DNA from: Actinokineospora diospyrosa
Lineage (GTDB): Bacteria > Actinomycetota > Actinomycetes > Mycobacteriales > Pseudonocardiaceae
Direction: 5' to 3'
NCBI RefSeq assembly: GCF_024171925.1
Contig: NZ_JAMTCO010000006.1
Span: forward strand, 1-64,000
Length of the DNA: 64,000 bases
Below the pieces are notes generated by a model. That model ran no database searches. It worked only from the letters and a program-made list of their open reading frames with translations, and had not been told where the DNA came from. Made by a program: the position numbers and the translations under genes. How positions within the stretch are numbered: the stretch's first letter is position 1; each line of letters begins with the position of its first letter. Below are positions 49,123-57,062 of this stretch, piece after piece.

Positions 49123-49242
49123 TTTTCGCATTGTCGCGGATCGGGCCCGATGTTGCCGCCAGGCAACGAGGCGTCCGATCCGGTGGCCGAGGTCGCCGCC
49201 AGGCGACGAGGCCGACCCGAAGGCCCACACTCCAGCAACCCC

Positions 49243-50100
49243 TCACACCCCCACCGGCACATCCCCCCGCAACGTAACCCGATGCATCACCCGCTCCACA
49301 TCCCCATAATCATCCACCGCATAATGCGCCGTACTCCGGTTGTCCCACACCACCACATCCCCATCCGCCCACCGATGGCGAACAGTGAACTCCGGCCGAC
49401 CAATCGCAGCGAAAAAGATCCCCAACAACGACCGGCTCTCCGACTCACTGACCTCCAGCAACCGCGTGGTGAACCCCGGGTTCACGAACAGACTCCGCCG
49501 CCCCGTTTCCGGATGTACCCGCACCACCGGATGGACCACCGGCTCCAGCGACCGAACCCGCTCTCCCTCCCAAGTGCTCCCCTCCCCACCAAGCCGATCC
49601 CGCAAGTACGACTCAAAGTCCGCCCGACCATCGTGAAGCGCAGTCAACTTGTCAGCCAACTCTCGCAACACCGGCGACAACGACCGATAAGCGGCCTCCA
49701 GATCGGTCCACAACGTGTCACCCCCGTTGGGAGGCAACGAAACGGCGCGCAACACCGATCCCAGCGGTGGACGCGGCATGAACGTGACGTCGGTGTGCCA
49801 GACGGGTGATTTGCCGCCGTCCCTGCTGTCGAGGACGTAGATCTCGGGGTGGTCCGCGTCCAAGCCCGGCACGATGGGGTGCGCCGGAGTGATCTCGCCC
49901 AGCGCGGCCGCGAAGTCGCGGTGCGCGGTTGGGGTGAGGGACTGGCCGGGGAACACGAGGACCTTGTGTTCGGCCAGCGCGGCTCGCAGCAGCGCGCCGT
50001 CCTCCCTGGTGCGCACCTCGTTGAGGTCGATGCCGTCCACCCGGGCGCCCAGGGCCGGGGTCAGCCGGTCCAGGACTACTGGCGGGAGCGATGTCGTCAT
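49243..50100 (-). CDS. TauD-family sulfonate/taurine dioxygenase
   Basis: The protein has 285 residues from the ATG at 50100. It is a non-haem Fe(II)/2-oxoglutarate oxygenase: P-V-W-H-T-D-V-T-F supplies the H-x-D pair, T-A-H-Y-A-V-D-D the distal His, and H-R-V-T-L-R the 2-oxoglutarate-binding Arg. L-V-F-P-G-Q and L-P-P-N-G-G-D-T-L-W are family signatures. It should oxidise an alkanesulfonate or taurine-like compound to release sulfite in the cytoplasm. It is the last gene of a four-gene sulfonate uptake operon and lies 10 bp after the ATPase gene. The exact substrate is not determinable. Confidence 0.9.
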   Translation of the reverse strand: MTTSLPPVVLDRLTPALGARVDGIDLNEVRTREDGALLRAALAEHKVLVFPGQSLTPTAHRDFAAALGEITPAHPIVPGLDADHPEIYVLDSRDGGKSPVWHTDVTFMPRPPLGSVLRAVSLPPNGGDTLWTDLEAAYRSLSPVLRELADKLTALHDGRADFESYLRDRLGGEGSTWEGERVRSLEPVVHPVVRVHPETGRRSLFVNPGFTTRLLEVSESESRSLLGIFFAAIGRPEFTVRHRWADGDVVVWDNRSTAHYAVDDYGDVERVMHRVTLRGDVPVGV

Positions 50101-50110
50101 CTGCGTCTCC

Positions 50111-50881
50111 TCAGACCGCGACGGAACGGACGGCGGTGGCCACCTCGCCGCGCAGGGCGGCGTACTCGGCCGAGCCGCGCAGTTCATCGGCCGTGATACC
50201 CGAGCGGGGCAGTGGCACCGGGAGGTCGAGCGCGATCCGGCCGGGCCGGTCGGTGAGCACGACGATCCGGCTGGCCAGGAACACGGCCTCGTCCACGCTG
50301 TGGGTCACGAACACGACCCCGCGTGAGCCCTCGTCGGTCAGCGTCCGCACGTCCTCCTGCAGCCGTTCCCGGGTCATCGCGTCCAGCGCCGCGAACGGCT
50401 CGTCCATCAGCAACAACCGGGGTTGCGCCGCCAGAGCTCGCGCGATCGCGACCCGCTGCTGCTGCCCGCCGGAGATCTCCCAGGTCCGCCGGGGACCTAG
50501 TGAGCCGAGCCCGACCTGGGTGAGCAGCTCGACGATCCGCTGTGGACGGTCGGCGCGGGGGACACCGGCCCAGCGCAACGCGGTGCCGATGTTGTCGCCC
50601 ACGGTCTGCCACGGGAACAGCCGGGGTTGCTGGAACACCACGCCGATGTCGCGACCGGGGACCGGGGGCCTGCCCAGGAGTCGGACCGTGCCGCTGGTCG
50701 GGTGCTCGAACCCGGACACCACCCGCAGGAACGTGCTCTTGCCCGACCCCGACGGCCCGACCACCACGACGAACTCGCCCGCCTCGACCCGCAGGTCCAG
50801 CGGCCCGAGCGCCGGGACGGAACCGCCTTTGGTGCGGTAGCTGTGCTCGACGCCGACCAGTTCGGCCAGCGCCTCACCCAC
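50111..50881 (-). CDS. SsuB/TauB-type ABC transporter ATPase
   Basis: The protein has 256 residues from a GTG overlapping the upstream binding-protein stop by 8 bp. Walker A is G-P-S-G-S-G-K-S-T, the signature is W-E-I-S-G-G-Q-Q-Q-R, Walker B is L-L-L-M-D-E-P-F, and the switch histidine follows V-F-V-T-H-S. The V-F-Q-Q-P-R-L-F-P-W Q-loop is characteristic of nitrate/sulfonate/taurine importers. It energises the permease encoded at 51914. Confidence 0.93.
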   Translation of the reverse strand: MGEALAELVGVEHSYRTKGGSVPALGPLDLRVEAGEFVVVVGPSGSGKSTFLRVVSGFEHPTSGTVRLLGRPPVPGRDIGVVFQQPRLFPWQTVGDNIGTALRWAGVPRADRPQRIVELLTQVGLGSLGPRRTWEISGGQQQRVAIARALAAQPRLLLMDEPFAALDAMTRERLQEDVRTLTDEGSRGVVFVTHSVDEAVFLASRIVVLTDRPGRIALDLPVPLPRSGITADELRGSAEYAALRGEVATAVRSVAV

Positions 50882-51896
50882 GGGGCACCCGCAGCGCGGC
50901 GCGGAAGGTCGCCAGGTCCGGGACCGTGTCGACCTTCTTCTGCTCCTTGAGGAACTGCGCCGCCGAGAGCAGTTGGTCGGCCAGCTTGCCGGGCGCCTCC
51001 GGGGTGCCGAAGTACTCCGGTGTGCGCTGCTCGGCGTGGTCGAGGTAGATGTTCTGCTTCAGCTGCGAGAGCGCGTCCTCGACGCTGGCCCCGATCTGGC
51101 GGGCGACCGCCTCGGCGACTGGCTTCGGGTCGGACTTGATCTGCTTGATCGCGGCGTCGGTCGCCGCCAGCCACTTGTCGACCACCTCGGCGTTGCCGTC
51201 GATGAACTCTTTGCGCGCCACGGTGAACGTCAGCGTCGGCTTGCCCGCCGCGGCCAGCTTCGCGCTGTCGGTCAGCGTCTTGCCGTCCTTCTGCAGCACG
51301 CTCAGCGCGGGCGTCCACACGTAGGCGCCGTCGATGTCGCCGCGCTGCCACGCGGCCTGGATGTTCTGCGGCTCCAGGTCGACCAGCGTCACCGACGCCG
51401 GGTCCACCCCGGCCTGCTGCAGCGCGGCGAGCAGGCTGTAGTGCGCGGTGGAGCTGAACGGCGCGGCGACCTTGCGGCCGACCAACCCCTTGATGTCGGT
51501 GATACCGCTGGCGTTGCGCACCACGAGGGCCTCGCTGTCGCCGATCACGTTGAGCAGTTCGATCACCTGGTACGGGATGCTCAGCGGCGGGCACAGCGCG
51601 GCGGCGGCCGGGCTGCTGCCGATCACCGCGAGGTCGATCGCGCCGCCGAGGAACGCGGTGTTGATGCTGGCGCCGGAGTCGAACGAGGTCCAGGTGATGT
51701 CGTGCCCGGGCAGCGCCTTCTCCAGCGTGCGCTGGTCCTTCACCAGCAGGGTGCTGTCGGCGAAGCTCTGGTAGGCGATCCGGACCTTCTTGCGCTCGCC
51801 CGATCCCGACCCCGACGACGAGCCGCCGACGCCGCACGCGGCCAGCAGCGGCGCCGCGGCGAACAGCGACAAGACGGATCGACGGGTGACGGACAT
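50874..51896 (-). CDS. Sulfonate ABC substrate-binding lipoprotein
   Basis: The protein has 340 residues from the ATG at 51896, with GGAG 6 nt upstream. A lipoprotein signal (M-S-V-T-R-R-S-V-L-S, L-L-A-A-C) ends with Cys21, followed by a Gly/Ser linker. The body is a SsuA/TauA (NMT1-like) binding protein: I-A-Y-Q-S, A-I-D-L-A-V-I-G-S-S-P-A, L-V-G-R-K-V-A-A-P, W-Q-R-G-D-I-D-G-A-Y-V-W. It delivers the sulfonate to the permease on the outer membrane face. It is 17 bp downstream of the permease gene and overlaps the ATPase gene. Confidence 0.92.
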   Translation of the reverse strand: MSVTRRSVLSLFAAAPLLAACGVGGSSSGSGSGERKKVRIAYQSFADSTLLVKDQRTLEKALPGHDITWTSFDSGASINTAFLGGAIDLAVIGSSPAAAALCPPLSIPYQVIELLNVIGDSEALVVRNASGITDIKGLVGRKVAAPFSSTAHYSLLAALQQAGVDPASVTLVDLEPQNIQAAWQRGDIDGAYVWTPALSVLQKDGKTLTDSAKLAAAGKPTLTFTVARKEFIDGNAEVVDKWLAATDAAIKQIKSDPKPVAEAVARQIGASVEDALSQLKQNIYLDHAEQRTPEYFGTPEAPGKLADQLLSAAQFLKEQKKVDTVPDLATFRAALRVPRG

Positions 51897-51913
51897 GGGT
51901 TCTCCTGTGGTGG

Positions 51914-52729
51914 TCATGCCAGTCCTCGCCACGGTGACAGCGAGCGCTGCAGCGCGAGGATGGCGGAGTCGATGAGCAGCCCGGTGACGCCGATGACGAC
52001 GAGCCCGAGCAGGACCACCGAGGTCTGGTTGTAGCGCTGGGCGTTGAGGACCATGCCCCCGATGCCGTCCGCGCCGTTGACGGTCTCGGCGGCGACCACC
52101 GAGCTGTAGGCGATGCCCACCGCGAGTCGCACCCCGGTGAGGATTTCCGGTGCGGACGCGGGCAGCACCACGGTGGTGACGACCCTGGCGCGGTTGGCGC
52201 CGAGGGCGTGCGCCGCCTCCACGTACTGCTTGTTCACCCCGGTGACCGCCGCCGCCGTGGCCACCGCGACCGGTGGGAAGGCGGCGACCATCAGCAGGTA
52301 CACCTTCGGTTCCTCGTCGATGCCGAACCAGATGACCAGCAGGCTGAGGTAGGCCAGTGGCGGCAGCGCGCGCAGGAACGTGACGAACGGTTCGGTGATC
52401 GCCCGCACCACCGGCACGAGCCCCATCACCAGCCCCAGGCCGATCCCGATCAGCACGCCGTAGGCCGACCCGTAGCCGACCCGGCGCAGGCTGACCCCGA
52501 GCCGTTCGACCAAAGTGGACCCCGCGTACCCGCCCTGGCCGTTGCCCGCGTCGGAGGTGGCCAGCAGCTGCTCCCAGACCTTGGCCGGGCCGGGCAGGAT
52601 CGCCGGTGGCCAGAACTCGGCCAGTACCAACAATTCCCAGATCGCGAGCAGCACGGCGACCGCGGCCAGCCGCACCAGCACGGCGTGGGTTCCGGACAGC
52701 GGGCGGGCCGCTGAACGGGTTTCGGCCAT
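51914..52729 (-). CDS. SsuC/TauC-type ABC permease
   Basis: The protein has 271 residues from the ATG at 52729 with GGAG upstream. It has six hydrophobic segments; the EAA loop reads E-A-A-H-A-L-G-A-N-R-A-R-V-V-T-T-V-V-L-P-A-S-A-P near 165-190. The W-F-G-I-D-E-E-P-K-V region is typical of sulfonate and nitrate permeases. It is the first gene of the operon permease, binding protein, ATPase, dioxygenase. A TGTAC palindrome lies 44 bp upstream. Confidence 0.92.
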   Translation of the reverse strand: MAETRSAARPLSGTHAVLVRLAAVAVLLAIWELLVLAEFWPPAILPGPAKVWEQLLATSDAGNGQGGYAGSTLVERLGVSLRRVGYGSAYGVLIGIGLGLVMGLVPVVRAITEPFVTFLRALPPLAYLSLLVIWFGIDEEPKVYLLMVAAFPPVAVATAAAVTGVNKQYVEAAHALGANRARVVTTVVLPASAPEILTGVRLAVGIAYSSVVAAETVNGADGIGGMVLNAQRYNQTSVVLLGLVVIGVTGLLIDSAILALQRSLSPWRGLA

Positions 52730-52772
52730 GGGAACTCCTGGTTTCGGTGGGGATCTCGATCTCGGTGCGGAA

Positions 52773-52786
52773 TGTACAGAAGTACA
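52773..52786. promoter_or_regulatory. Likely TetR operator
   Basis: TGTAC-AGAA-GTACA is a perfect 5-4-5 inverted repeat in the 125-bp gap between the divergent sulfonate operon and tetR gene. It is the only such palindrome in the gap and is well placed to control both directions. Confidence 0.6.
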
Positions 52787-52854
52787 CTCGGCGTCCCGGC
52801 GCGTTCCGCAGGGTGGACAGTCCGCCGGGAAGCCCTTGCGCGGAAGGAGTTCTC

Positions 52855-53403
52855 ATGGCAGCGCCGCGCAGGCGCGACCCGCTGCGCCGGGCCAGGATCG
52901 TCGAGGCGGCGGTCGAGGTCATCGCCGAGTCCGGGCTGGCCGCCCTGACCCACCGCGCCGCCGCGGCCAGGGCGCGGGTGCCGCTGGGGTCCACCACCTA
53001 CTACTTCGCCGACCTCGACGAGCTGCTCGAGGCCGCGGTGCGGGCGGTGGCCGAGCGCAACGTCGGCAGGCTGCGCCGCTGGGCCGACTCGCTCACCCCC
53101 GGGGCCGACCTCCCGGTCGAGCTCGCCGAGTTCCTGGTCACCCTCGCGACCCGCCACCGCGCGACCAGCGTCTCGGCCTACGAGCTCTACAGCGCCGCGC
53201 TGCGCCGCCCCGGTCTGCGCGCCGCGAGCACGTCGTGGGACGCGATGCTCACCGAGGTCTTCCGCGCGCACATGGACCGCCCCACCGCGACCGCCATGAC
53301 AGCGATGTTCGACGGCTTGCTCTTCCAAGCGCTGGTGTCCCCGGCCCGCCCCACCCGCGCCGACTTCGAAGATCCGCTGCGACGGGTGCTCCGGAGCGGG
53401 TGA
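52855..53403 (+). CDS. TetR-family transcriptional regulator
   Basis: The protein has 182 residues from an ATG with GGAAGGAG 5 nt upstream. The helix-turn-helix lies in R-R-A-R-I-V-E-A-A-V-E-V-I-A-E-S-G-L-A-A-L-T-H-R-A-A-A-A-R-A-R-V, followed by P-L-G-S-T-T-Y-Y-F-A-D-L-D-E-L. The P-x-G-S-T-x-Y-Y-F motif is a TetR standard. The C-terminal helices define a ligand pocket of unknown specificity. Divergent from the sulfonate operon, it probably represses it and itself through the palindrome at 52773-52786. Confidence 0.9.
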   Translation: MAAPRRRDPLRRARIVEAAVEVIAESGLAALTHRAAAARARVPLGSTTYYFADLDELLEAAVRAVAERNVGRLRRWADSLTPGADLPVELAEFLVTLATRHRATSVSAYELYSAALRRPGLRAASTSWDAMLTEVFRAHMDRPTATAMTAMFDGLLFQALVSPARPTRADFEDPLRRVLRSG

Positions 53404-53484
53404 ACAGATCAACGGGGCGTTTCACCGGTCGTGACCCGGGGCATCTCTGCTGCATAAGCCGGTCCGGTGAGGGTGGTGGAGACC

Positions 53485-53805
53485 ATGGGTACTCGGGGGT
53501 TGAGCGCTCACGAACAGCGCCAGTTGGCCGCTATCGAGCAACGCCTGGGTCAGGACGACCCGGACATCGTCCTCAAGTTCCGGCGAGCCGCGCCGCGGGT
53601 GTGGCGCGGTGTTCCCAGCATCCGCGGTGGGCGCGGGTTCGCGGCCGCGACGGCGTTGCTGGCGCCGATCGGGCTGCTGCTGGGACTCCCGCTGCTGGTG
53701 ATCTGCGCCATGGTCGGTTCGGTGCTGTTCCTCCTCCTGCCGGTCGCGGCGCCTCGGACCAGCCGCGATGGCGGGGACGGGTGGGGATCGCGCCTGCCCA
53801 GGTGA
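53485..53805 (+). CDS. DUF3040-family small membrane protein
   Basis: The protein has 106 residues from the ATG at 53485 (GGAG just upstream; a GTG at 53467 is in frame). It has the DUF3040 opening L-S-A-H-E-Q-R-Q-L-A-A-I-E-Q-R-L-G-Q-D-D-P followed by two adjacent hydrophobic helices (about 52-70 and 72-92). The family is widespread in actinobacteria; its function is unknown. Confidence 0.85.
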   Translation: MGTRGLSAHEQRQLAAIEQRLGQDDPDIVLKFRRAAPRVWRGVPSIRGGRGFAAATALLAPIGLLLGLPLLVICAMVGSVLFLLLPVAAPRTSRDGGDGWGSRLPR

Positions 53806-53872
53806 GTGACCAAGATCAAAAGTGACCGGGGTCAACGTTTGGGTCCCGGGGCGCACTTGGTACATCAGGGAC

Positions 53873-54010
53873 ATGTCTTTCACTGGTGTAGCCAACCCGC
53901 GTCGTACCCGTCTCATCGATCTGCAGGCCGACCTGGCGCCCGATCCCGCCCCGGAGGCCGCTGAGGCCACCACCGAGTCCGCCGCGCCCGAGGTGTCCGC
54001 GCAGGGCTAG
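53873..54010 (+). CDS. Small (45-residue) protein
   Basis: The frame begins M-S-F-T-G-V-A-N-P-R-R-T-R-L-I-D and continues with an Ala/Pro/Glu-rich tail (A-P-D-P-A-P-E-A-A-E-A). There is no export signal. It is followed directly by a long hairpin (54024-54065), which supports a real transcript ending here. No strong ribosome site precedes it; a TACATC box 9 bp before the ATG would suit a leaderless message. It could be a regulatory peptide or a peptide precursor, but no modification genes are adjacent. Confidence 0.45.
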   Translation: MSFTGVANPRRTRLIDLQADLAPDPAPEAAEATTESAAPEVSAQG

Positions 54011-54023
54011 TGGGCTAGGCACA

Positions 54024-54065
54024 TTTCCCGCTGGGAGGGACCTCGGGGGTCCTCCTGGTGGGAAA
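54024..54065 (+). terminator. Long hairpin terminator
   Basis: A stem of about 19 bp starting TTTCCC and ending GGGAAA, with several G-U pairs and a TCG-containing loop, follows the small gene at 53873 by 13 bp. Confidence 0.65.
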
Positions 54066-54127
54066 AGTCGACAGATGATCACCGGGGTTCGACAATCCCC
54101 CTCAGGTCGAGATCTGGGGAGGGTGGC

Positions 54128-55366
54128 ATGGGTGTTGAGGTCGGTCGCCGGTCGTTCTTTGTCGTCGCGGGGTTGTTGGGGCTCGCCGCGTGCGGGTCCA
54201 ACACCGGCCGTGGTGGGTCCACCGACGGCACGCTGCGGCACTGGTACCACGCGTACGGGGAGGACGGCGTCCAGGACGCCGTGCGGCGATACGCGGCTGC
54301 CTACCCGGGCGCGAAGGTCGAGGTGCAGTGGAACCCCGGTGATTACGACTCCAAGATCGTCACGGCGCTGCAGACCAGCGCGGTCCCGGACGTCTTCGAG
54401 GCCCAGGTCAAGGTCGACTGGGTGCGGCAGAAGCAGGTCGTGCCGCTCGACGACGTGCTGGGCGACACCCGCGACGACTTCGTGCGCGCCTTGCTGGAGT
54501 CCCAGACCGTGGACGGCCACCTCTACGGCATACCGCAGGCCATCGACACCCAGGTCCTCTACTACCGGCGGAGCCTGCTGGAGAAGGCGGGCGTCACCCC
54601 GCCCCGCTCGGTGGACGAGTTGGTCGATGCCGCCAAGCGGTTGACCGCAGGCGGCGTGAAAGGCCTGTTCGCGGGCAACGATGGTGGTGTCGGCGTGCTC
54701 ACGGCGCCGCTGCTGTGGTCAGCTGGCCTGGACTTCCTGTCCCAGGACGGCAAGGCGCCCGGGTTCGACGATCCGCGCGCGGCCACCGTGTTCGGAAAGC
54801 TACGCGAGCTCAACCCGTCCCTGCTGCTCGGCGCGCCCGCGGACTGGTCCGACCCCGGCGCGTTCGTCGACGGTCTTGCCGCGATGCAGTGGACCGGGCT
54901 GTGGAACCTGCCGAAGATCCTCGCCGCGCACGGGGACGACGTGGGCGTGCTCCCGTTCCCGCGCCTGGACGCCTCGGGAGCGGAGTCGGTGCCGGTGGGC
55001 GCCTACAGCGCGATGGTCAACGCCCGTAGTGCGGATGTGGCCGCCGCGAAGGCGTACGTCAAGTGGCTGTGGGTGGAGAAGACCGACTACCAGACCGAGT
55101 TCGCCACCGCCTTCGGTGCGCACCTGCCCGCCCGCACGAGTCTGGCCGCTCAGGCGGGGCCGCTGCGCGACGGGCCGGGCAAGCAAATCGTCGAGTTCGT
55201 CACCCGCGGTGGCCGGATCGCCAGTCCGGCCCGCTGGTCCGCGCGCGCCAACACCGCGCTGTCGGACGCGGTGTCGCGGATCGCCAGGCAAGGTGCGGAA
55301 CCGGTGGGGGAGTTGCGCGCGGCGCTGGAGGTGGCCCGGGACGAGATCGCGCGGTTGGACCGGTGA
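54128..55366 (+). CDS. CUT1 sugar ABC substrate-binding lipoprotein
   Basis: The protein has 412 residues. The lipoprotein signal reads M-G-V-E-V-G-R-R-S-F-F with lipobox L-A-A-C (Cys22). The body resembles extracellular solute-binding family 1: L-R-H-W-Y-H-A-Y-G, Y-P-G-A-K-V-E-V-Q-W, V-P-D-V-F-E-A, Q-A-I-D-T-Q-V-L-Y-Y-R-R-S-L-L-E-K-A-G. These bind mono- or oligosaccharides. Its TGA overlaps the next gene's GTG (GTGA), forming an operon with two permeases. The ATPase is missing and probably shared (MsiK-like) from elsewhere. Confidence 0.92.
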   Translation: MGVEVGRRSFFVVAGLLGLAACGSNTGRGGSTDGTLRHWYHAYGEDGVQDAVRRYAAAYPGAKVEVQWNPGDYDSKIVTALQTSAVPDVFEAQVKVDWVRQKQVVPLDDVLGDTRDDFVRALLESQTVDGHLYGIPQAIDTQVLYYRRSLLEKAGVTPPRSVDELVDAAKRLTAGGVKGLFAGNDGGVGVLTAPLLWSAGLDFLSQDGKAPGFDDPRAATVFGKLRELNPSLLLGAPADWSDPGAFVDGLAAMQWTGLWNLPKILAAHGDDVGVLPFPRLDASGAESVPVGAYSAMVNARSADVAAAKAYVKWLWVEKTDYQTEFATAFGAHLPARTSLAAQAGPLRDGPGKQIVEFVTRGGRIASPARWSARANTALSDAVSRIARQGAEPVGELRAALEVARDEIARLDR

Positions 55367-56256
55367 CCACCCGCCGCACCGCGCTCACGTTCTGGCTGTT
55401 CGTCGGGCCGTTCGCCTTCGGGCTGCTGGCTTTCACCTACCTGCCGATCGCCTGGAGCGGCTACCTCAGCGTCTTCGACGCGCGCAACACGGTGACGCCA
55501 ACGGAGTTCGTCGGGTTGGCCAACTACGTCGACGTGCTCACCGACCGCGCCTTCCTCGACAGCATCGGCACGTTCACCGTGTTCGCCGCGTTCATCATCC
55601 CCACCACCGTCGTCCTGTCGCTGGCGCTCGCGTTGCTGGTCAACCAGATCCGGGTCGCGCGGGCGTTCTTCCGGTCGGTGTACTTCCTGCCGTTCGCGTG
55701 CTCCTACGTGGTCGCCTCGCTCGTGTGGAAGATGTCGCTGTTCTCCGGTGTGGACAGTGGGATCGCGAACACCGTGTTCGGCTGGTTCGGTGCCGAACCG
55801 CTGGCCTGGACCGGAACCGTGGATCCACCGCTGTATTGGGTCGTCCTGATCACCGCCCGGCTGTGGCTGCAGCTGGGCTTCTACGTGATCCTGTTCCTCG
55901 CCGCGCTGCAACGGATCCCCGCGCACTTGTACGAGGCCGCCTGGATCGACGGCGCCGCGCCGGGGTGGCAGACGTTCCGGCACATCACCCTGCCCGGCCT
56001 GCGCGGCGCGCTGATCGCCGTGCTCACGCTGAACCTGATCAACGCCTACCAGGCCTTCGACGAGTTCTACAACATCCTCGGCGACTCGCGCGGCTACCCG
56101 CCGTTCGCCCGGCCGCCCCTGGTGTACCTGTACTACACCTCGCTCGGCCCCGGCGGCCAAGACCTGGGGCGGGGGAGCGCGGGGGCGGTCGTGCTCGCCC
56201 TGGTGATCGCGCTGGTGACACTGCTGTCCGGTCGTGTGCTGCGGAGGGCGGACTGA
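55363..56256 (+). CDS. CUT1 ABC sugar permease, MalF-type
   Basis: The protein has 297 residues from the GTG at 55363. Six hydrophobic helices; the EAA loop is Y-E-A-A-W-I-D-G-A-A-P-G-W-Q-T-F-R-H-I-T-L-P. It opens with T-F-W-L-F-V-G-P-F-A-F-G-L-L and has the T-Y-L-P-I-A-W-S-G-Y entry typical of MalF/ThuF permeases. It pairs with the MalG-type permease whose start overlaps its stop (TGATG). Confidence 0.93.
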   Translation: MTTRRTALTFWLFVGPFAFGLLAFTYLPIAWSGYLSVFDARNTVTPTEFVGLANYVDVLTDRAFLDSIGTFTVFAAFIIPTTVVLSLALALLVNQIRVARAFFRSVYFLPFACSYVVASLVWKMSLFSGVDSGIANTVFGWFGAEPLAWTGTVDPPLYWVVLITARLWLQLGFYVILFLAALQRIPAHLYEAAWIDGAAPGWQTFRHITLPGLRGALIAVLTLNLINAYQAFDEFYNILGDSRGYPPFARPPLVYLYYTSLGPGGQDLGRGSAGAVVLALVIALVTLLSGRVLRRAD

Positions 56257-57014
56257 TGCGCTCGCTCGCGCGGTGGACGGCCGTTGTGGTGACCGCGGTG
56301 CTATTCCTGTTGCCGTTCGCCGTGCTGGTCCGCGAGGGCTGGTCGGCACTGGGGGACGTGTTCGACGACCGGGACGTCCCGTTCGTGCGCAGCCTGCTGA
56401 ACTCGACGGTGGTCGCGGTGGCCCAGACCGCGGGTCAGGTGGTGCTGTGCTCGCTCGCGGGCTACGGGCTCGCACGGATCCCGTACCGGCACGCGCCGAA
56501 GGTCCTCTACGCGGTCGTCGCCACGCTGATGGTGCCCGCCGCGGTCACCTTCGTGCCGACCTTCGTCGTCGTGTCGAGCCTGGGCTGGCTGTCGGACCTG
56601 CGCGGACTGGTAGTCCCCGGGCTGTTCAGCGCCGTGAATGTCTTCCTGTTCCGCCAGTACTTCCTGGACTTCCCGGTGCCGCTGGAGGAGGCGGGCCGGC
56701 TCGACGGGCTCTCCCGGTGGGGCGTCTACTGGCGGGTGGTCGTGCCGAACTCGACCGGTCTGCTCGCCGCGATCGCCGTGATCGACTTCATCGGCAGTTG
56801 GAACCAGTTCCTGTGGCCGCTGGTCATCGCGCAGGACTCGTCGACGTGGACCGTGCAGGTCACGCTGTCGAGCCTGCTCACCGCCCAGAACCCGCGGATC
56901 CCGCTGCTGTTCGCCGCGGCGGCGGTGTCCCTGCTGCCGGTCGTGCTGGTCTTCGCCGTCCTCCAGCGCTACCTGGTGCGCGGCGTGGCGGAAACCGGGC
57001 TCTCCGGCCAATAG
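56256..57014 (+). CDS. CUT1 ABC sugar permease, MalG-type
   Basis: The protein has 252 residues from the ATG at 56256, overlapping the previous stop. Six helices; the EAA loop reads L-E-E-A-G-R-L-D-G-L-S-R-W-G-V-Y-W-R-V-V-V-P. F-L-F-R-Q-Y-F and N-Q-F-L-W-P-L are MalG hallmarks. It ends 8 bp before a bidirectional terminator. Confidence 0.93.
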   Translation: MRSLARWTAVVVTAVLFLLPFAVLVREGWSALGDVFDDRDVPFVRSLLNSTVVAVAQTAGQVVLCSLAGYGLARIPYRHAPKVLYAVVATLMVPAAVTFVPTFVVVSSLGWLSDLRGLVVPGLFSAVNVFLFRQYFLDFPVPLEEAGRLDGLSRWGVYWRVVVPNSTGLLAAIAVIDFIGSWNQFLWPLVIAQDSSTWTVQVTLSSLLTAQNPRIPLLFAAAAVSLLPVVLVFAVLQRYLVRGVAETGLSGQ

Positions 57015-57021
57015 CTGGTGA

Positions 57022-57057
57022 TCGGTGGCCCCGCCGATGCGCGGGCGGGGCCACCGA
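57022..57057 (+). terminator. Bidirectional hairpin terminator
   Basis: The inner stem pairs 57024-57035 (GGTGGCCCCGCC) with 57044-57055 and the outer bases TC/GA extend it, around an 8-nt loop. It lies between the convergent permease and FprA genes and can end both. Confidence 0.8.
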
Positions 57058-57062
57058 ACCGG

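Larger units (their letters stand above)
48379..49242. repeat. Composite intergenic repeat, locus D/E (no gene)
   Basis: Two hairpin copies flank a module. In order: hairpin copy D (48445-48590), a TTGTCCACA pair in inverse orientation (TGTGGACAG at 48755-48763, TGTGGACAA at 48774-48782) with ATACAGCCTACC near 48705, inverted minisatellite units (about 48795-48965), hairpin copy E (48979-49122), and the GTTGCCGCCAGGCAAC and TCGCCGCCAGGCGAC hairpins (about 49152-49210). Read on the minus strand this matches locus C. Confidence 0.8.

Noticed and set aside
54128-57014. Missing ABC ATPase of the sugar importer as a sign of deletion
   Set aside because: CUT1 operons in actinobacteria usually lack a private ATPase and share an MsiK-type one, so absence is normal.
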